Of a DNA stretch of 64,000 nucleotides, positions 60,601 through 64,000 are shown piece by piece. The first letter of the stretch is position 1. The number at the start of each line of letters is the position of its first letter. Below the pieces are notes generated by a model. The model did not search any database. It worked only from the letters and a program-made list of their open reading frames with translations, and was not told where the DNA came from. This DNA comes from Bettongia penicillata ogilbyi. Its lineage: Eukaryota > Chordata > Mammalia > Diprotodontia > Potoroidae. The translations under genes were made by a program, and so were the position numbers. Where the stretch lies: positions 5,606,400 through 5,670,399 of the forward strand of contig JAJHZJ010000531.1 in NCBI GenBank assembly GCA_023548195.1, in the 5' to 3' direction.

Positions 60601-61844
60601 AAGAATGCAGATCAGAGCATACTGTTCTCTCTTTTTTGTTACTTCTTTCTCCTGGTTTTCCCCTTTTGTTTGCATTCTTCTTTCACAACATGACTAATGT
60701 AGAAATGTTTAATATGATTATACACGTATAACCTATATCAGATTACATACCATTTTGGGGAGCAGAGACAGGAAGGAGAGGAGAAAATTTTAGAACTCAA
60801 AATCTTGTATAACAGTGAATGTTGAAAACTGAAAATAAAATTTAATTAAAAAAAAAAAGGTTAGGGAAGCCTTTTCAGACAAGAAGGCTCCTGAGCTGAG
60901 ACTTTAAGGAGATCCATTTTCTAAGAGCCCAAATGAAGAGGAAGTACATTCCATTCATAAGGGCTATGACTTAGTTTGGTATGTTGAATCTGGGAGATGA
61001 TTTAGTTGATTAGAACTTGAGTGTATGAGGTGAAGTTATTTCAAAGAAAGCTCGAAAGGTAGGTTGAACCAAATTTGTGGAAGGTTCTTAGGTGTCAGAC
61101 TGAAGAGTTTATCCTACAGGTATCCAGTAAAGGTGTTTGAGTAAAGGAGTGGTCATCAGGATTGTTCCTTAAAAGTATTTTGGCAACTTTGTGAAGGATG
61201 GGTTGAGAGGGGATTGAAACAGGAACATCCATTTCATAGGCTATAGGCGCCTCTAGATTTCCATAGTCTCTTGCATATTGCCCTATGCTGATGTTCAGTC
61301 TTGGGGCGGAGAATGTGTAGCATAGGGATAAGAAAAGCAATCTGCCCAAATTTAACTTATTAGCTTAGAAATAGTAGAACTTGGCATAAACATAAAATGA
61401 CATCTTTGATACTTACATGCCTATTAAAAACACTTAAGATAATGAAAACTTGGAAATATAAGGAAATTCTAAATTTTGGTTGCTGCTTTGAAATGGATTG
61501 TGGTAAACAAAAGTAGATAAACTTTAGTACTAAGATTGCTTCTGAAAGATATTCCATGACATCTTGCCCTCCAAGGACATGCATCTGAATGTCAGCAGTC
61601 ATTTATCAAGCTGAAGTTCTTTGGAGCAACATATATCATCATTTCATTTTTCTCCATTGGATAGCATACTGTGCGATTTTTTTATTATTATGTTTGTGTC
61701 ATATGGTTCTTCATGACTCTTCTTATTGTGTTTTCAAGCAGATTGGTGATTCAGTTGGAGAAAATAACAGCTCTGTTTTGGATTTTATGTCAATGAAGTC
61801 ATATTCTGATGTCTCACTTGATATTTCCATGCTCAGTTCATTGG
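21816..61844 (+). CDS. BRD9: BRD9 (bromodomain-containing protein 9), exons 1-14, 3' part outside window
   Basis: Defining subunit of the non-canonical BAF (ncBAF/GBAF) SWI/SNF complex; it binds acetylated or butyrylated lysines on histones. Fourteen exons (1591 coding nt) join in frame. Order: basic N-terminus MGKKHKKHK; very lysine-rich charged segment in exon 2 (about 64-80); PPPDRP linker; bromodomain about 140-240 with the GFFAFP shelf typical of BRD7/BRD9 and acetyl-lysine-binding Asn218 in YNRP; then the BRD7/9-specific DUF3512 region (about 300-530) that docks into the complex. Against human it has two extra residues from a duplicated Glu-Lys in exon 2. Start: ATG in CCGCCATGG, identical N-terminus to human. 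The terminal exons (about 65-70 residues expected) lie right of base 64000. Confidence 0.97.
22375..22500 (+). mobile_element. L2 LINE 3' end at the CpG-island edge
   Basis: AGATTGTAAGGTCCTTGAAG GGAGG, CACACCGTCTGGCACGAAGT and GTTTAATAAGTATTTATGG. It retains several CpGs where L2 copies usually show TG/CA, as expected inside an unmethylated island. A short MIR-like piece precedes it (22285-22350). Confidence 0.75.
22583..22740. repeat. Degenerate GC-rich minisatellite
   Basis: Five or six imperfect copies of a unit of about 24-40 bp built on GGTGGCGTTGCCC...CTGCTA: GGTTGGGGGCGTTGCCCGCA, GGTGGCGTTCCCCCCACTAC, GGTTGCGTTGCTTGTGCC, GGTGGCGTTATCCGTGCTCT, GGGGGCATTGCCCCTGCTGT. It lies in BRD9 intron 1 just beyond the CpG island. 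Confidence 0.7.
22745..23380. other. BRD9 intron 1, unassigned
   Basis: Moderately GC-rich DNA after the minisatellite, without recognisable genes or repeats. 25085-25580 before exon 2 is also unassigned. Confidence 0.55.
23385..23480 (-). mobile_element. MIR-type SINE, antisense start
   Basis: AGAATTAGAACGTATCTTAG AGGTCATTTTATCC. A sense MIR piece is at 24285-24425 (CTTGAACAAGGCATTTAAGC). Confidence 0.6.
23780..24135 (+). mobile_element. L2 LINE 3' part
   Basis: CTGCCTGAAATGTGCTTTTC, GTGCTGTCTCCTACAAGAGG and TTAGTAGACACTCAGTAAAT TTTTGTTGAG. Confidence 0.75.
24530..25080 (-). mobile_element. CR1/L3 LINE internal ORF2 segment
   Basis: Antisense of the CR1 reverse-transcriptase region: CCCAAGTGCAGGGCTTGATA, TTTGCAGATTTGATAAGCTT and ATCCTGTGGAACTTCATTAG line up in order with known CR1 antisense text. 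Strongly decayed. Confidence 0.6.
25583..25803 (+). CDS. BRD9: BRD9 exon 2
   Basis: Residues 18-91: [20 protein letters not shown], then [20 protein letters not shown] and a basic tract with eight consecutive lysines. The tract is nuclear-localisation-like. Acceptor TTTAG, donor AAG|GTAAGT. Confidence 0.97.
25945..26145 (-). mobile_element. MIR-type SINE, antisense
   Basis: CTCATTTTATAGGTGAGAAA ACTTGAGTCTCAGGGAGGTT. The rest of BRD9 intron 2 (26150-26750) shows nothing I recognise. Confidence 0.7.
26752..26884 (+). CDS. BRD9: BRD9 exon 3
   Basis: Residues 92-135 plus one base: [20 protein letters not shown], then [20 protein letters not shown] and RTQP. Acidic-basic linker before the bromodomain. 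Acceptor TTTTAG, donor CCAG|GTAAGA. Confidence 0.97.
26890..27540. other. BRD9 intron 3, left part, nothing recognised
   Basis: AT-rich, no repeat named. 30670-31050 before exon 4 likewise. Confidence 0.55.
27545..28612 (+). mobile_element. L2 LINE, ORF2 3' part to 3' end
   Basis: Over 1 kb: GACATCTCAGACTTAATATT, CAACTCTTCACTCTCCTACA, GTCACCTTCCCTCCCACCAC, TGCATGCTCCTTGAAAGAAG and the terminal CTTAATAAATAAATGCTTAT. Broken frames give short peptides only. Confidence 0.85.
28605..28920 (-). mobile_element. L2 LINE 3' end, antisense
   Basis: AACCTCACAGTCTAATGGGA AGACAACATGC to GAGAATTCCAGGCTTAGGGG. Sits tail to tail with the preceding plus-strand L2. Confidence 0.8.
29280..29425 (+). mobile_element. 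L2 LINE 3' end
   Basis: ACTCCATAAGGTCTTTGAGG CTAGGGACC and GCACATAATAGGCATTTAAT are the L2 3' terminus. Confidence 0.75.
29430..30340 (-). mobile_element. L2 LINE fragments, antisense (at least two)
   Basis: 29430-29950 is ORF2-derived antisense (GAAAGAGAGCCACTGAAGAG). A separate 3' end begins at about 29970 (CACTAAACATTTGTTAAGCA). Confidence 0.65.
30624..30661. repeat. (AC)18 microsatellite
   Basis: Uninterrupted AC dinucleotides, the cleanest microsatellite in the window, in BRD9 intron 3, 395 bp before exon 4. Confidence 0.95.
31056..31116 (+). CDS. BRD9: BRD9 exon 4, start of bromodomain
   Basis: 61 nt, residues 136-155 plus two bases: [20 protein letters not shown]. Forms helix Z of the bromodomain. 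Too short to stand out as an open frame; placed by homology and by GGCAG acceptor and AGAG|GTAAAT donor with matching phases. Confidence 0.96.
31890..32260 (-). mobile_element. L2 LINE 3' ends, antisense (repeated)
   Basis: TTTTATTAAGTGCCTGCTAT, then TTAAATACCTCCTATGTGCC AGGCATTGTGCTAAG, then CACTTTATTAAGTCCTGGGG: pieces of two or three L2 3' ends. Confidence 0.7.
32490..32634 (+). CDS. BRD9: BRD9 exon 5, bromodomain ZA loop
   Basis: Residues 156-204: [20 protein letters not shown], then [17 protein letters not shown] to VTEFK. GFF replaces the WPF shelf of BET bromodomains, as in other BRD7/BRD9 proteins. Acceptor TTTTTAG, donor AAG|GTAAAT. Confidence 0.97.
33170..33365 (+). mobile_element. 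MIR-type SINE
   Basis: CTTGGCCAAGTCACTCAACT CCCTCTTCAGTTTCCC. Another piece is at 33645-33720 (GACCATAGACAAATCTCTTA). Confidence 0.65.
33730..34420. other. BRD9 intron 5, right part, nothing recognised
   Basis: No repeat or exon signature. 32640-33090 in the same intron is also unassigned. Confidence 0.55.
34425..34535 (+). CDS. BRD9: BRD9 exon 6, bromodomain helices B-C
   Basis: 111 nt, phase 0, residues 205-241: [20 protein letters not shown], then [17 protein letters not shown]. Asn218 is the acetyl-lysine-binding residue and the Tyr of TVYY is the gatekeeper. One substitution against human (Thr for Ala in ILHTG). Confidence 0.97.
34760..35007 (+). other. Candidate cryptic/poison exon in BRD9 intron 6
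   Basis: A long pyrimidine tract and CAG acceptor (34735-34759) and a near-perfect donor CAG|GTAAGA (exon end 35007) frame 248 nt. Inserted after exon 6 it reads 35 sense codons and then TAA at 34865-34867. The length is not a multiple of 3 either, so inclusion would trigger nonsense-mediated decay. The whole 723-bp intron shows no repeat I recognise. Splice strength is read by eye; use is inference. Confidence 0.35.
35259..35434 (+). CDS. BRD9: BRD9 exon 7, with internal alternative acceptor
   Basis: Residues 242-299 plus two bases: [20 protein letters not shown], then [20 protein letters not shown] to KKPSKEVI. The first 60 nt (20 residues) end at TTTTTCTCAG, itself a good acceptor. Splicing there joins MMSK to QAALLG, the short isoform known from human BRD9. 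Both choices keep frame. Confidence 0.96.
35317..35318 (+). promoter_or_regulatory. BRD9: Alternative 3' splice site AG inside BRD9 exon 7
   Basis: The pyrimidine run and AG at 35309-35318 are followed by CAG GCA GCT. Use removes exactly 60 coding nt. A second AG at 35320-35321 makes a NAGNAG pair that could also drop one Gln. Conservation of the known human isoform boundary is the main support. Confidence 0.7.
35580..35740 (+). mobile_element. MIR-type SINE
   Basis: GGTATCTTTGGCTAAGTCAT and CACCTTCATCTTTTAAGCGA. Confidence 0.5.
35745..37600. other. BRD9 intron 7, long repeat-free stretch
   Basis: About 1.8 kb without a repeat I recognise, the longest such block in BRD9. 36130-36660 is more GC-rich than its surroundings. 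No exon is implied. Confidence 0.5.
37715..38070 (-). mobile_element. CR1/L3 LINE 3' end with readable RT C-terminus
   Basis: Plus strand begins TCATATAATCATAGAGCTGA AAGGGACCTTGAGAGACCAT, the reverse complement of a CR1/L3 3' terminus. The minus strand (38014-37793) reads [20 protein letters not shown] then [13 protein letters not shown], the signature C-terminal motif of CR1 ORF2 (HWN.LPRE.VE.PSLE.FK), without a stop. Confidence 0.85.
38535..38667 (+). CDS. BRD9: BRD9 exon 8
   Basis: Residues 300-344: [20 protein letters not shown], then [20 protein letters not shown] and LPNSK. Opens the DUF3512 region. The donor AAG|GTGGCA is weak beyond the first two bases. The length (133 nt) means skipping would shift the frame. 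Confidence 0.96.
39160..39296 (+). mobile_element. L2 LINE 3' end next to BRD9 exon 9
   Basis: ATCCTCTGCAAGTAGCACGG TGCTTTGGCACATAATAATG TTTGTTGG is the L2 terminus. It ends about 22 bp before exon 9, so it lies where the branch point would be. Confidence 0.65.
39319..39394 (+). CDS. BRD9: BRD9 exon 9
   Basis: 76 nt, residues 345-369 plus one base: [20 protein letters not shown] then DPEAE. Acceptor TTCCAG, donor GAAG|GTAAAT. The residues after VVN diverge from human (TAEPDADE). Confidence 0.95.
39590..39960 (-). mobile_element. Two MIR-type SINEs, antisense
   Basis: 39590-39760 (TGATTTGCTCAGGGTCATAC AGCCAG) and 39830-39960 (TTTTCACAAGAGGAAAAAGG, TAAATGACTTGCCCGAGCTC). Confidence 0.65.
39965..41755. 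other. BRD9 introns 9-10 around exon 10, unassigned
   Basis: 39965-40770 and 40892-41755 hold no named repeat. An LTR was considered at 39965-40350 but not supported. Intron 8 (38668-39155) is also plain. Confidence 0.5.
40772..40867 (+). CDS. BRD9: BRD9 exon 10
   Basis: 96 nt, residues 370-401 plus one base: [20 protein letters not shown] then [12 protein letters not shown]. Donor AAAG|GTAAATAT at 40868 is repeated 24 nt downstream as CAAG|GTAAATAT. Confidence 0.96.
41760..41930 (-). mobile_element. MIR-type SINE, antisense
   Basis: TTAGAAGGGACCTTAGAAGA, GTGAGCAAACTGAAGCTTAG and GCCCAAGGTCACATAGGTAA. Confidence 0.75.
41990..42520 (+). mobile_element. L2 LINE fragment
   Basis: ATCTGGGCTATTACAGTAGT, CCTCTGCTTAACTGGACTGT and CACCTATCTTTCAAGACTCA follow L2 sense order with gaps. 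Confidence 0.65.
42525..43010. mobile_element. MIR-type SINEs
   Basis: Sense copy 42525-42700 (GACTTGGAGTCAGAACTGAG, TTTCCTCATCTGTAAAATGA) and antisense copy 42830-43010 (CCCAAGGTTACACAGTAGCT). Confidence 0.75.
43060..43170 (+). mobile_element. L2 LINE 3' end
   Basis: GTACTAGACTGTGAGCTCTT TGAGG then AACAAATAAATGATCAGTAA, the L2 terminus. Confidence 0.65.
43660..43792 (+). CDS. BRD9: BRD9 exon 11
   Basis: Residues 402-445 plus two bases: [20 protein letters not shown], then [20 protein letters not shown] and QCAL. Acceptor TTTTAG, donor TTAAG|GTGAGC. Confidence 0.96.
44045..44450 (-). mobile_element. L2 LINE fragment, antisense
   Basis: GATGTGTTGAGTTTGGAGGT and GGGAGACATCCAGTTTAAAA mark antisense L2 ORF2. 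Confidence 0.7.
44640..44751 (+). CDS. BRD9: BRD9 exon 12
   Basis: Residues 446-483: [20 protein letters not shown], then [18 protein letters not shown]. Acceptor TTTGTAG, donor CAG|GTAAGT. Confidence 0.97.
45030..45690 (-). mobile_element. LINE-1 3' end, antisense
   Basis: T-run at 45030-45060 (antisense A-tail), then TTCTCCTGGTTCTGCTCCTT, CCCCAATTGATGGGCATCCC and AGTGCTGCTATAAATTTTTT. A small (CA)n lies inside at about 45253-45269. Confidence 0.8.
46100..46320. mobile_element. hAT-like MITE (Charlie type)
   Basis: GGGCCCCTTTGGCAGTTTTG, TAGGGACCCCTTCTCAATGT TTTTAAATGCATAAAATAAA and terminal AAGAACCCCTGCTC resemble marsupial Charlie-type non-autonomous elements. A short related remnant lies at 52690-52740. 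Confidence 0.5.
47247..47435. mobile_element. hAT-like MITE with inverted ends
   Basis: CAGGCCTGCACAAGATATGG CC at the left and GGCCGAATGTTGGGCAGGCC TG at the right are imperfect inverted repeats of about 22 bp. Interior is GGCC/GCC-rich. No transposase. Typical of non-autonomous hAT elements; the 8-bp target duplication is not clear. Confidence 0.6.
47468..47725 (+). mobile_element. Near-complete marsupial CORE-SINE/MIR-type SINE
   Basis: tRNA-like head (GCATAGTGAATAGTGTGCTG GGC, AGGAAGACCTGAGTTTAAAT), CTGGGCAAATCACTTAGTCT, core TATAAAATGGGGATAATAAT AGCACC and tail to about 47725. It starts right after the hAT-like MITE. Confidence 0.7.
47960..48990 (+). mobile_element. LINE-1-like 5' region, copy A
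   Basis: Starts near AATGAGAGTCAGCGTTTTTA and contains GGCAGCTTAGGAAGATAGAG and AGAATGAGCAAAAC, recognised as marsupial LINE-1-type 5'UTR/ORF1 leader text. Unlike most LINE-1 remnants, which keep only the 3' end, this is a 5' portion. Exact family not assigned. Confidence 0.5.
49010..50110 (+). mobile_element. LINE-1-like 5' region, copy B
   Basis: Begins GTGGAGCCAAGATGGTGGAC, closely like the GAGCCAAGATGG start of LINE-1 5'UTRs. It shares the motif AGACATCTCTCCAGCCCGAG with related elements and runs into ORF1-like AT-rich text to about 50110. It sits in the same orientation directly after copy A. Confidence 0.55.
50110..50225 (-). mobile_element. LINE-1 3' fragment, antisense
   Basis: GCTGGATCGAAGGGTGTGCA to AATTCACAGCTCCACCA is the reverse complement of the LINE-1 3' region seen at 60090-60220. 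It lies immediately right of LINE-1 copy B but in the opposite orientation. Confidence 0.65.
50220..51185 (-). mobile_element. L2 LINE, antisense, 3' end and ORF2
   Basis: CACTAAACATTTATTAACTA to TTACAATCTAATGAGAG is the 3' end. 50380-51185 is ORF2 antisense (GGGTCTAATGGACATCCAGT, GGAGAGTGTCGGAGTGTCAA). It gives a 219-codon open frame on the minus strand that is a retrotransposon remnant. Confidence 0.8.
51190..52340. other. BRD9 intron 12, right part, nothing recognised
   Basis: 1.1 kb with no repeat named. 45700-46095 and 46330-47240 in this intron are also unassigned except for a short antisense MIR at about 46775-46880. Confidence 0.5.
52345..52575 (+). mobile_element. MIR-type SINE
   Basis: GGATTTGGAGTCAGGACACT and CATCTATAAAATGTGAATGA. 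Ends about 340 bp before BRD9 exon 13. Confidence 0.7.
52912..52950 (+). CDS. BRD9: BRD9 exon 13 (39 nt)
   Basis: Thirteen codons, phase 0 on both sides: [13 protein letters not shown], matching human RRNVPMKPPDEAK. It sits alone between introns of 8160 and 8791 bp. Skipping would keep frame. Confidence 0.96.
53640..53715. repeat. CA/CG microsatellite
   Basis: CACACACATGCACGCACACA repeated twice, then TATATTGGCACATATACATA. Smaller CA tracts: 29100-29127, 31420-31480 (GT/CG), 55618-55652. Confidence 0.85.
54200..54365 (-). mobile_element. MIR-type SINE, antisense
   Basis: TTACAGATGAGGGAACGGAA and GGTCATAAAGCTAGTAAGTG CTAGAACC. A second copy is at 54860-55010 (CCATTTTACAGTTGAGGAAA CTCAGGC). 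Confidence 0.7.
55020..56595. other. BRD9 intron 13, middle part, nothing recognised
   Basis: Apart from a small CA tract (55618-55652), no repeat or exon signature. 52955-53580 and 61300-61740 in the same intron are also unassigned. Confidence 0.5.
56600..57900 (+). mobile_element. L2 LINE, long ORF2 segment lacking its 3' tail
   Basis: TTTTTGACACTGCTGATTGT CCTC, CAACTGTCTCAATGGGAGTC, GATGCCACCATCCTTTCATT, CTGGTGGCTCCCTGTTATCC and GCACATAAGTACCTTTCCTG follow L2 ORF2 order over 1.3 kb. Several overlapping short frames are remnants of its reverse transcriptase. Confidence 0.8.
58045..59030 (-). mobile_element. L2 LINE, antisense, interrupted by LINE-1
   Basis: Plus strand shows the reverse complement of L2 3' ends: CAAGCATTTATTAAATACTC, AGAGCTTATATTCTAATGGG and then the ORF2-derived antisense text. 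A second L2 3' end starts near 58860. The copy appears to continue after the LINE-1 at 60862. Confidence 0.75.
59030..60862 (+). mobile_element. LINE-1, 5'-truncated, interrupted by the LONP1 retrocopy
   Basis: The left part (59030-59343) resembles the end of L1 ORF2 (ATTTATGACCAAACAAGAGG, CAAATTTATAAGAATACAAG). The right part (59891-60862) is the L1 3' region (AAAGGATATGAACAGGCAGT, CATCAATTGGGGAATGGC, AGCAGAACCAGGAAAACATT), ending in an A-run at about 60849-60860. The two halves join smoothly if the pseudogene and one target copy are removed. It is the least diverged LINE-1 in the window. Confidence 0.85.
59344..59875 (+). pseudogene. LONP1: LONP1 processed pseudogene, 5'-truncated
   Basis: Intronless copy of the 3' end of the mitochondrial Lon protease mRNA. 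The frame from 59346 reads [20 protein letters not shown], then [29 protein letters not shown] and IFDI, ending at a TGA (59655-59657) near the normal C-terminus, followed by about 200 bp of 3'UTR and an A-run. It keeps the Ser and Lys of the proteolytic dyad but lacks the mitochondrial signal, N-domain and ATPase. Two extra codons lie before the ILPA segment, and GG becomes GS before IKEK. A 15-bp target-site duplication with one mismatch flanks it (59329-59343 and 59876-59890). LONP2 fits less well. No promoter, so not expected to be functional. Confidence 0.9.
60862..61290 (-). mobile_element. L2 LINE, antisense, continuation beyond the LINE-1
   Basis: GGTTAGGGAAGCCTTTTCAG and the text that follows match the next part of the antisense L2 broken at about 59030. 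A short repeat (GATTAGAGAAG left, GGTTAGGGAAG right) may be the LINE-1 target duplication. Confidence 0.65.
61742..61844 (+). CDS. BRD9: BRD9 exon 14
   Basis: Residues 497-530 plus one base: [20 protein letters not shown] then [14 protein letters not shown]. Acceptor CAAGCAG, donor TTGG|GTAAGT. It is the last BRD9 coding exon in the window. No match to the C-terminal exon (KKELDPDD...) was found to 64000. Confidence 0.96.
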
Positions 61845-62054
61845 GTAAGTTTTTTTAAAATAGCCGAATTCTTTTTAAATTTTCTGTATTGCATGTTTAA
61901 AAGAGTTTATTCAGGAGCTAGTGTATGTGGACCTGGTGCTGCTCTGTGCTTCATTCTATGAACCCCCTAAAGCATTGGTGCTAGCTAGACCATGGGCCTT
62001 CTCCCCACAGAGTAATAAGTTGCCTTCATAACATTTACTCATCATCCTAACCCC

Positions 62055-62320
62055 ATCTACATTGCAAGCCTGAGTGATTGAGAGAATTGTGGCAGTAATA
62101 AGAGTTAGGAAGAGGAGGGAACATAGGGGGAAAAATAATGAGTTCAGTTTGGAAAGTATTGAGTTTAAGATGTCTAGTCTATAGAATAACCGATTTGAGA
62201 TGTCAGATACGCAGCTGGGGAGACAAGTCTGGAGGTTAGGGCTAGATAAATAGATCAGAGAATCAGTAGTGTAGAAATGATCGTTGAATTCATTAATTGG
62301 AAAAATAGAAAATCTGTAAG
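62055..62320 (-). mobile_element. L2 LINE fragment, antisense
   Basis: AATAATGAGTTCAGTTTGGA then TTGAGTTTAAGATGTCTAGT, standard antisense L2 text. Confidence 0.7.
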
Positions 62321-62389
62321 GAAATGAAGGAACTTTTACATTTTTTCAGATGATTTTTTAGAGGTGGTTAGAATGTAGATTTTCCATAT

Positions 62390-62550
62390 ACCTATGATTT
62401 TTCTTGTGTAGGTATTGATGCTGAACAAGCCACTTTATTTTCCTGGGCCTCAGCTTCTGCATCTGTAAAGTGAGGGGGATAAAATACGTGATCTCTGAGT
62501 TCCCTCCCAGCTCTAAAAATCCTGATTTTATGATCCTTTCTTTAATACAG
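62390..62550 (+). mobile_element. MIR-type SINE
   Basis: CTGGGCCTCAGCTTCTGCAT CTGTAAAGTGAGGGGGATAA. Confidence 0.7.
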
Positions 62551-62849
62551 ATCACAGCTCCTCCATACCTTTCTCTGAAACTCTGTAGAGAGTCCACTCA
62601 GCAAAATGAAATTCTTCCTCATGTGCTTTGTATTCAGTTATTGGGCAGTCTCTTATCACATTTTTGTCTTTTACATTTACCTCATAATGTCTTGACATCT
62701 TCTGTTTCTTCTGTGTAAATCACTTCATTGAGAATATTCTAGAGCCAGCTTAACTCATGATATATAATATATCTTGTGCTTTTTTTCACCAGTATATACA
62801 GAATAAATAGAAAATTGCAAAATAAATTTAAAGCCATTCAATTCAAGAT

Positions 62850-63950
62850 AAGGAGGGAGGATGTTGGCCTTGGGGGATCAAGGAACGCTTATCCAGAGTG
62901 GTTGAGATTTATCTTAAAGGAAGTAAAAGAATCTTTGAGGTAGAGGTAATGAGGGTACAGTGCAAAGCCAGTACAAAGGCATGGGGTCGGTGCTGCGGTG
63001 TAAAACATCATTTTGGCCATATCACAGGGTACATAAAGAATAAGTTTAAATGATACTGGAGGGGTAGGTTGGAGCCAGGTAGTGAAGGGCTTTGAATACC
63101 AAACAGAAGAGTTTTTGTTTTACACCTAGAACCATTAGGGAGCTACTGAAGTATAATATAGTAAAATCTGTATTTGAGGAAAATTACTTTGACAGCATGT
63201 GGAAGGATAGACTAGAAGGAAAAGAGGTACAAGGCAGGGACAGCACTTTAGGAGGCTGCTGCTGTGGTCTAGGTGAGAGGTGATGACGGTCCAGACTAAG
63301 GTGGTGACTGTATGTGAAGACGAGGAGTTGTGTGCAAGAAATATGGGTGTAGAAATGGCACAGTCTTATAACCAGTTTGGAGATAGGAGGTGAGGAAAAT
63401 TGAGGAGTTGAAGATAACACTGAAGTTACAAAATTGGGAAAATGAAAGTGGGATGGGTTTGTGGGGAAGCATAATAAATTTTGTTGTAGACATTTTGAGT
63501 TTGAGATGTCTCTGGGATAGTAGGTATGAAATACCCAATAGGTAATTGGTGGTGTAAAACTGTAGCTCAGGGAAAACCCTGGAGGTTAGGATATAGTTTT
63601 CTGTCATTTGTATAGAGGTGATAATTAGACCCATGGGAGTTGGTTAGATACACATTGTAGAGAAAGAAGAGGGAAGAGACAGAAACTCAAGAGAGCATAA
63701 TTATAGGCAAGATGTGAGTGGGGAACCAGCAAAAGAGATTAAGAAGGAATAGTCATACAAGTGGGAGGAAAACCTGGAGAGCTTTTTTTATCAAAGAAAA
63801 GAGTGAGTATCCAGCAGGACGATCAACACCTTCCCCTGCATGGGTAAGGAGAGTTCAAAGGATGAAGACTGAGAAAATTTCAGTAGATTTGGCAGTTAAG
63901 TGGCTATTAATTACATTGAAGAGAGAACTGTCTCTCTTACCTTGATTCAA
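62850..63950 (-). mobile_element. L2 LINE, antisense
   Basis: AGTGAAGGGCTTTGAATACC, ACATTTTGAGTTTGAGATGT and GGATGAAGACTGAGAAAATT are in antisense L2 order. Nothing else is seen in this stretch. Confidence 0.8.
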
Positions 63951-64000
63951 TTAAATTTGACAGGTATTAGGACCTAACGTACAGAGTACCAGGAATACAA

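Noticed and set aside
61845..64000. The human SF3B1-sensitive BRD9 poison exon (14a)
   Set aside because: That exon is known from primate BRD9 in the intron after exon 14 and comes from a retroelement. I see no comparable exon here, only L2 and MIR remnants, and the intron runs out of the window.
1..64000. CRISPR arrays, operons, phage or other prokaryotic systems
   Set aside because: Spliced vertebrate genes with GT-AG introns, CpG-poor background and mammalian SINE/LINE families throughout. No spaced direct repeats of CRISPR type.

Overview
This is mammalian nuclear DNA, most likely from a marsupial. Two vertebrate genes stand head to head across one CpG-rich promoter. The introns are packed with old L2 and CR1/L3 LINEs, MIR/CORE-SINEs, a SINE with an RTE-like tail, hAT-like MITEs and LINE-1 copies of a type I know from marsupials. 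The species cannot be fixed from the window. No bacterial or viral gene organisation, CRISPR array or intact RNA gene was seen.

Left third (1-21334, minus strand): TRIP13, the PCH2-type AAA+ ATPase that remodels HORMA-domain proteins. Ten coding exons were placed, each with GT-AG boundaries and matching phases. They give residues 1-340. The last ~92 residues expected from human TRIP13 lie off the left edge.

Centre (about 20970-22350): a CpG island. The two start codons (TRIP13 ATG at 21334 reading left, BRD9 ATG at 21816 reading right) are only 481 bp apart, with ETS-type and CCAAT motifs between them, so this is a bidirectional promoter.

Right two thirds (21816-64000, plus strand): BRD9, the bromodomain subunit of the non-canonical BAF (ncBAF) chromatin remodeller. 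Fourteen coding exons were placed, giving residues 1-530. The C-terminal exons lie off the right edge. The bromodomain is spread over exons 4-6 and the acetyl-lysine-binding Asn is intact (N218). Exon 7 carries an in-frame internal acceptor matching a known human isoform, exon 10 has a duplicated donor, and intron 6 holds a candidate poison exon.

The introns hold the other stories. In BRD9 intron 13 a 5'-truncated LONP1 processed pseudogene, with a target-site duplication, sits inside a LINE-1, which itself sits inside an L2: a three-level nest that gives relative insertion order. Intron 12 holds two adjacent LINE-1 5' regions. CR1/L3 copies occur throughout, all in minus orientation, one with a readable reverse-transcriptase C-terminus. 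I found no previously undescribed biological system. The strongest leads are the splice-control candidates in BRD9 and the nested retrocopy.

Exon coordinates were read by hand from the sequence and checked by codon counts. Repeat boundaries are approximate, and repeat family names rest on recognition, not on a database search.
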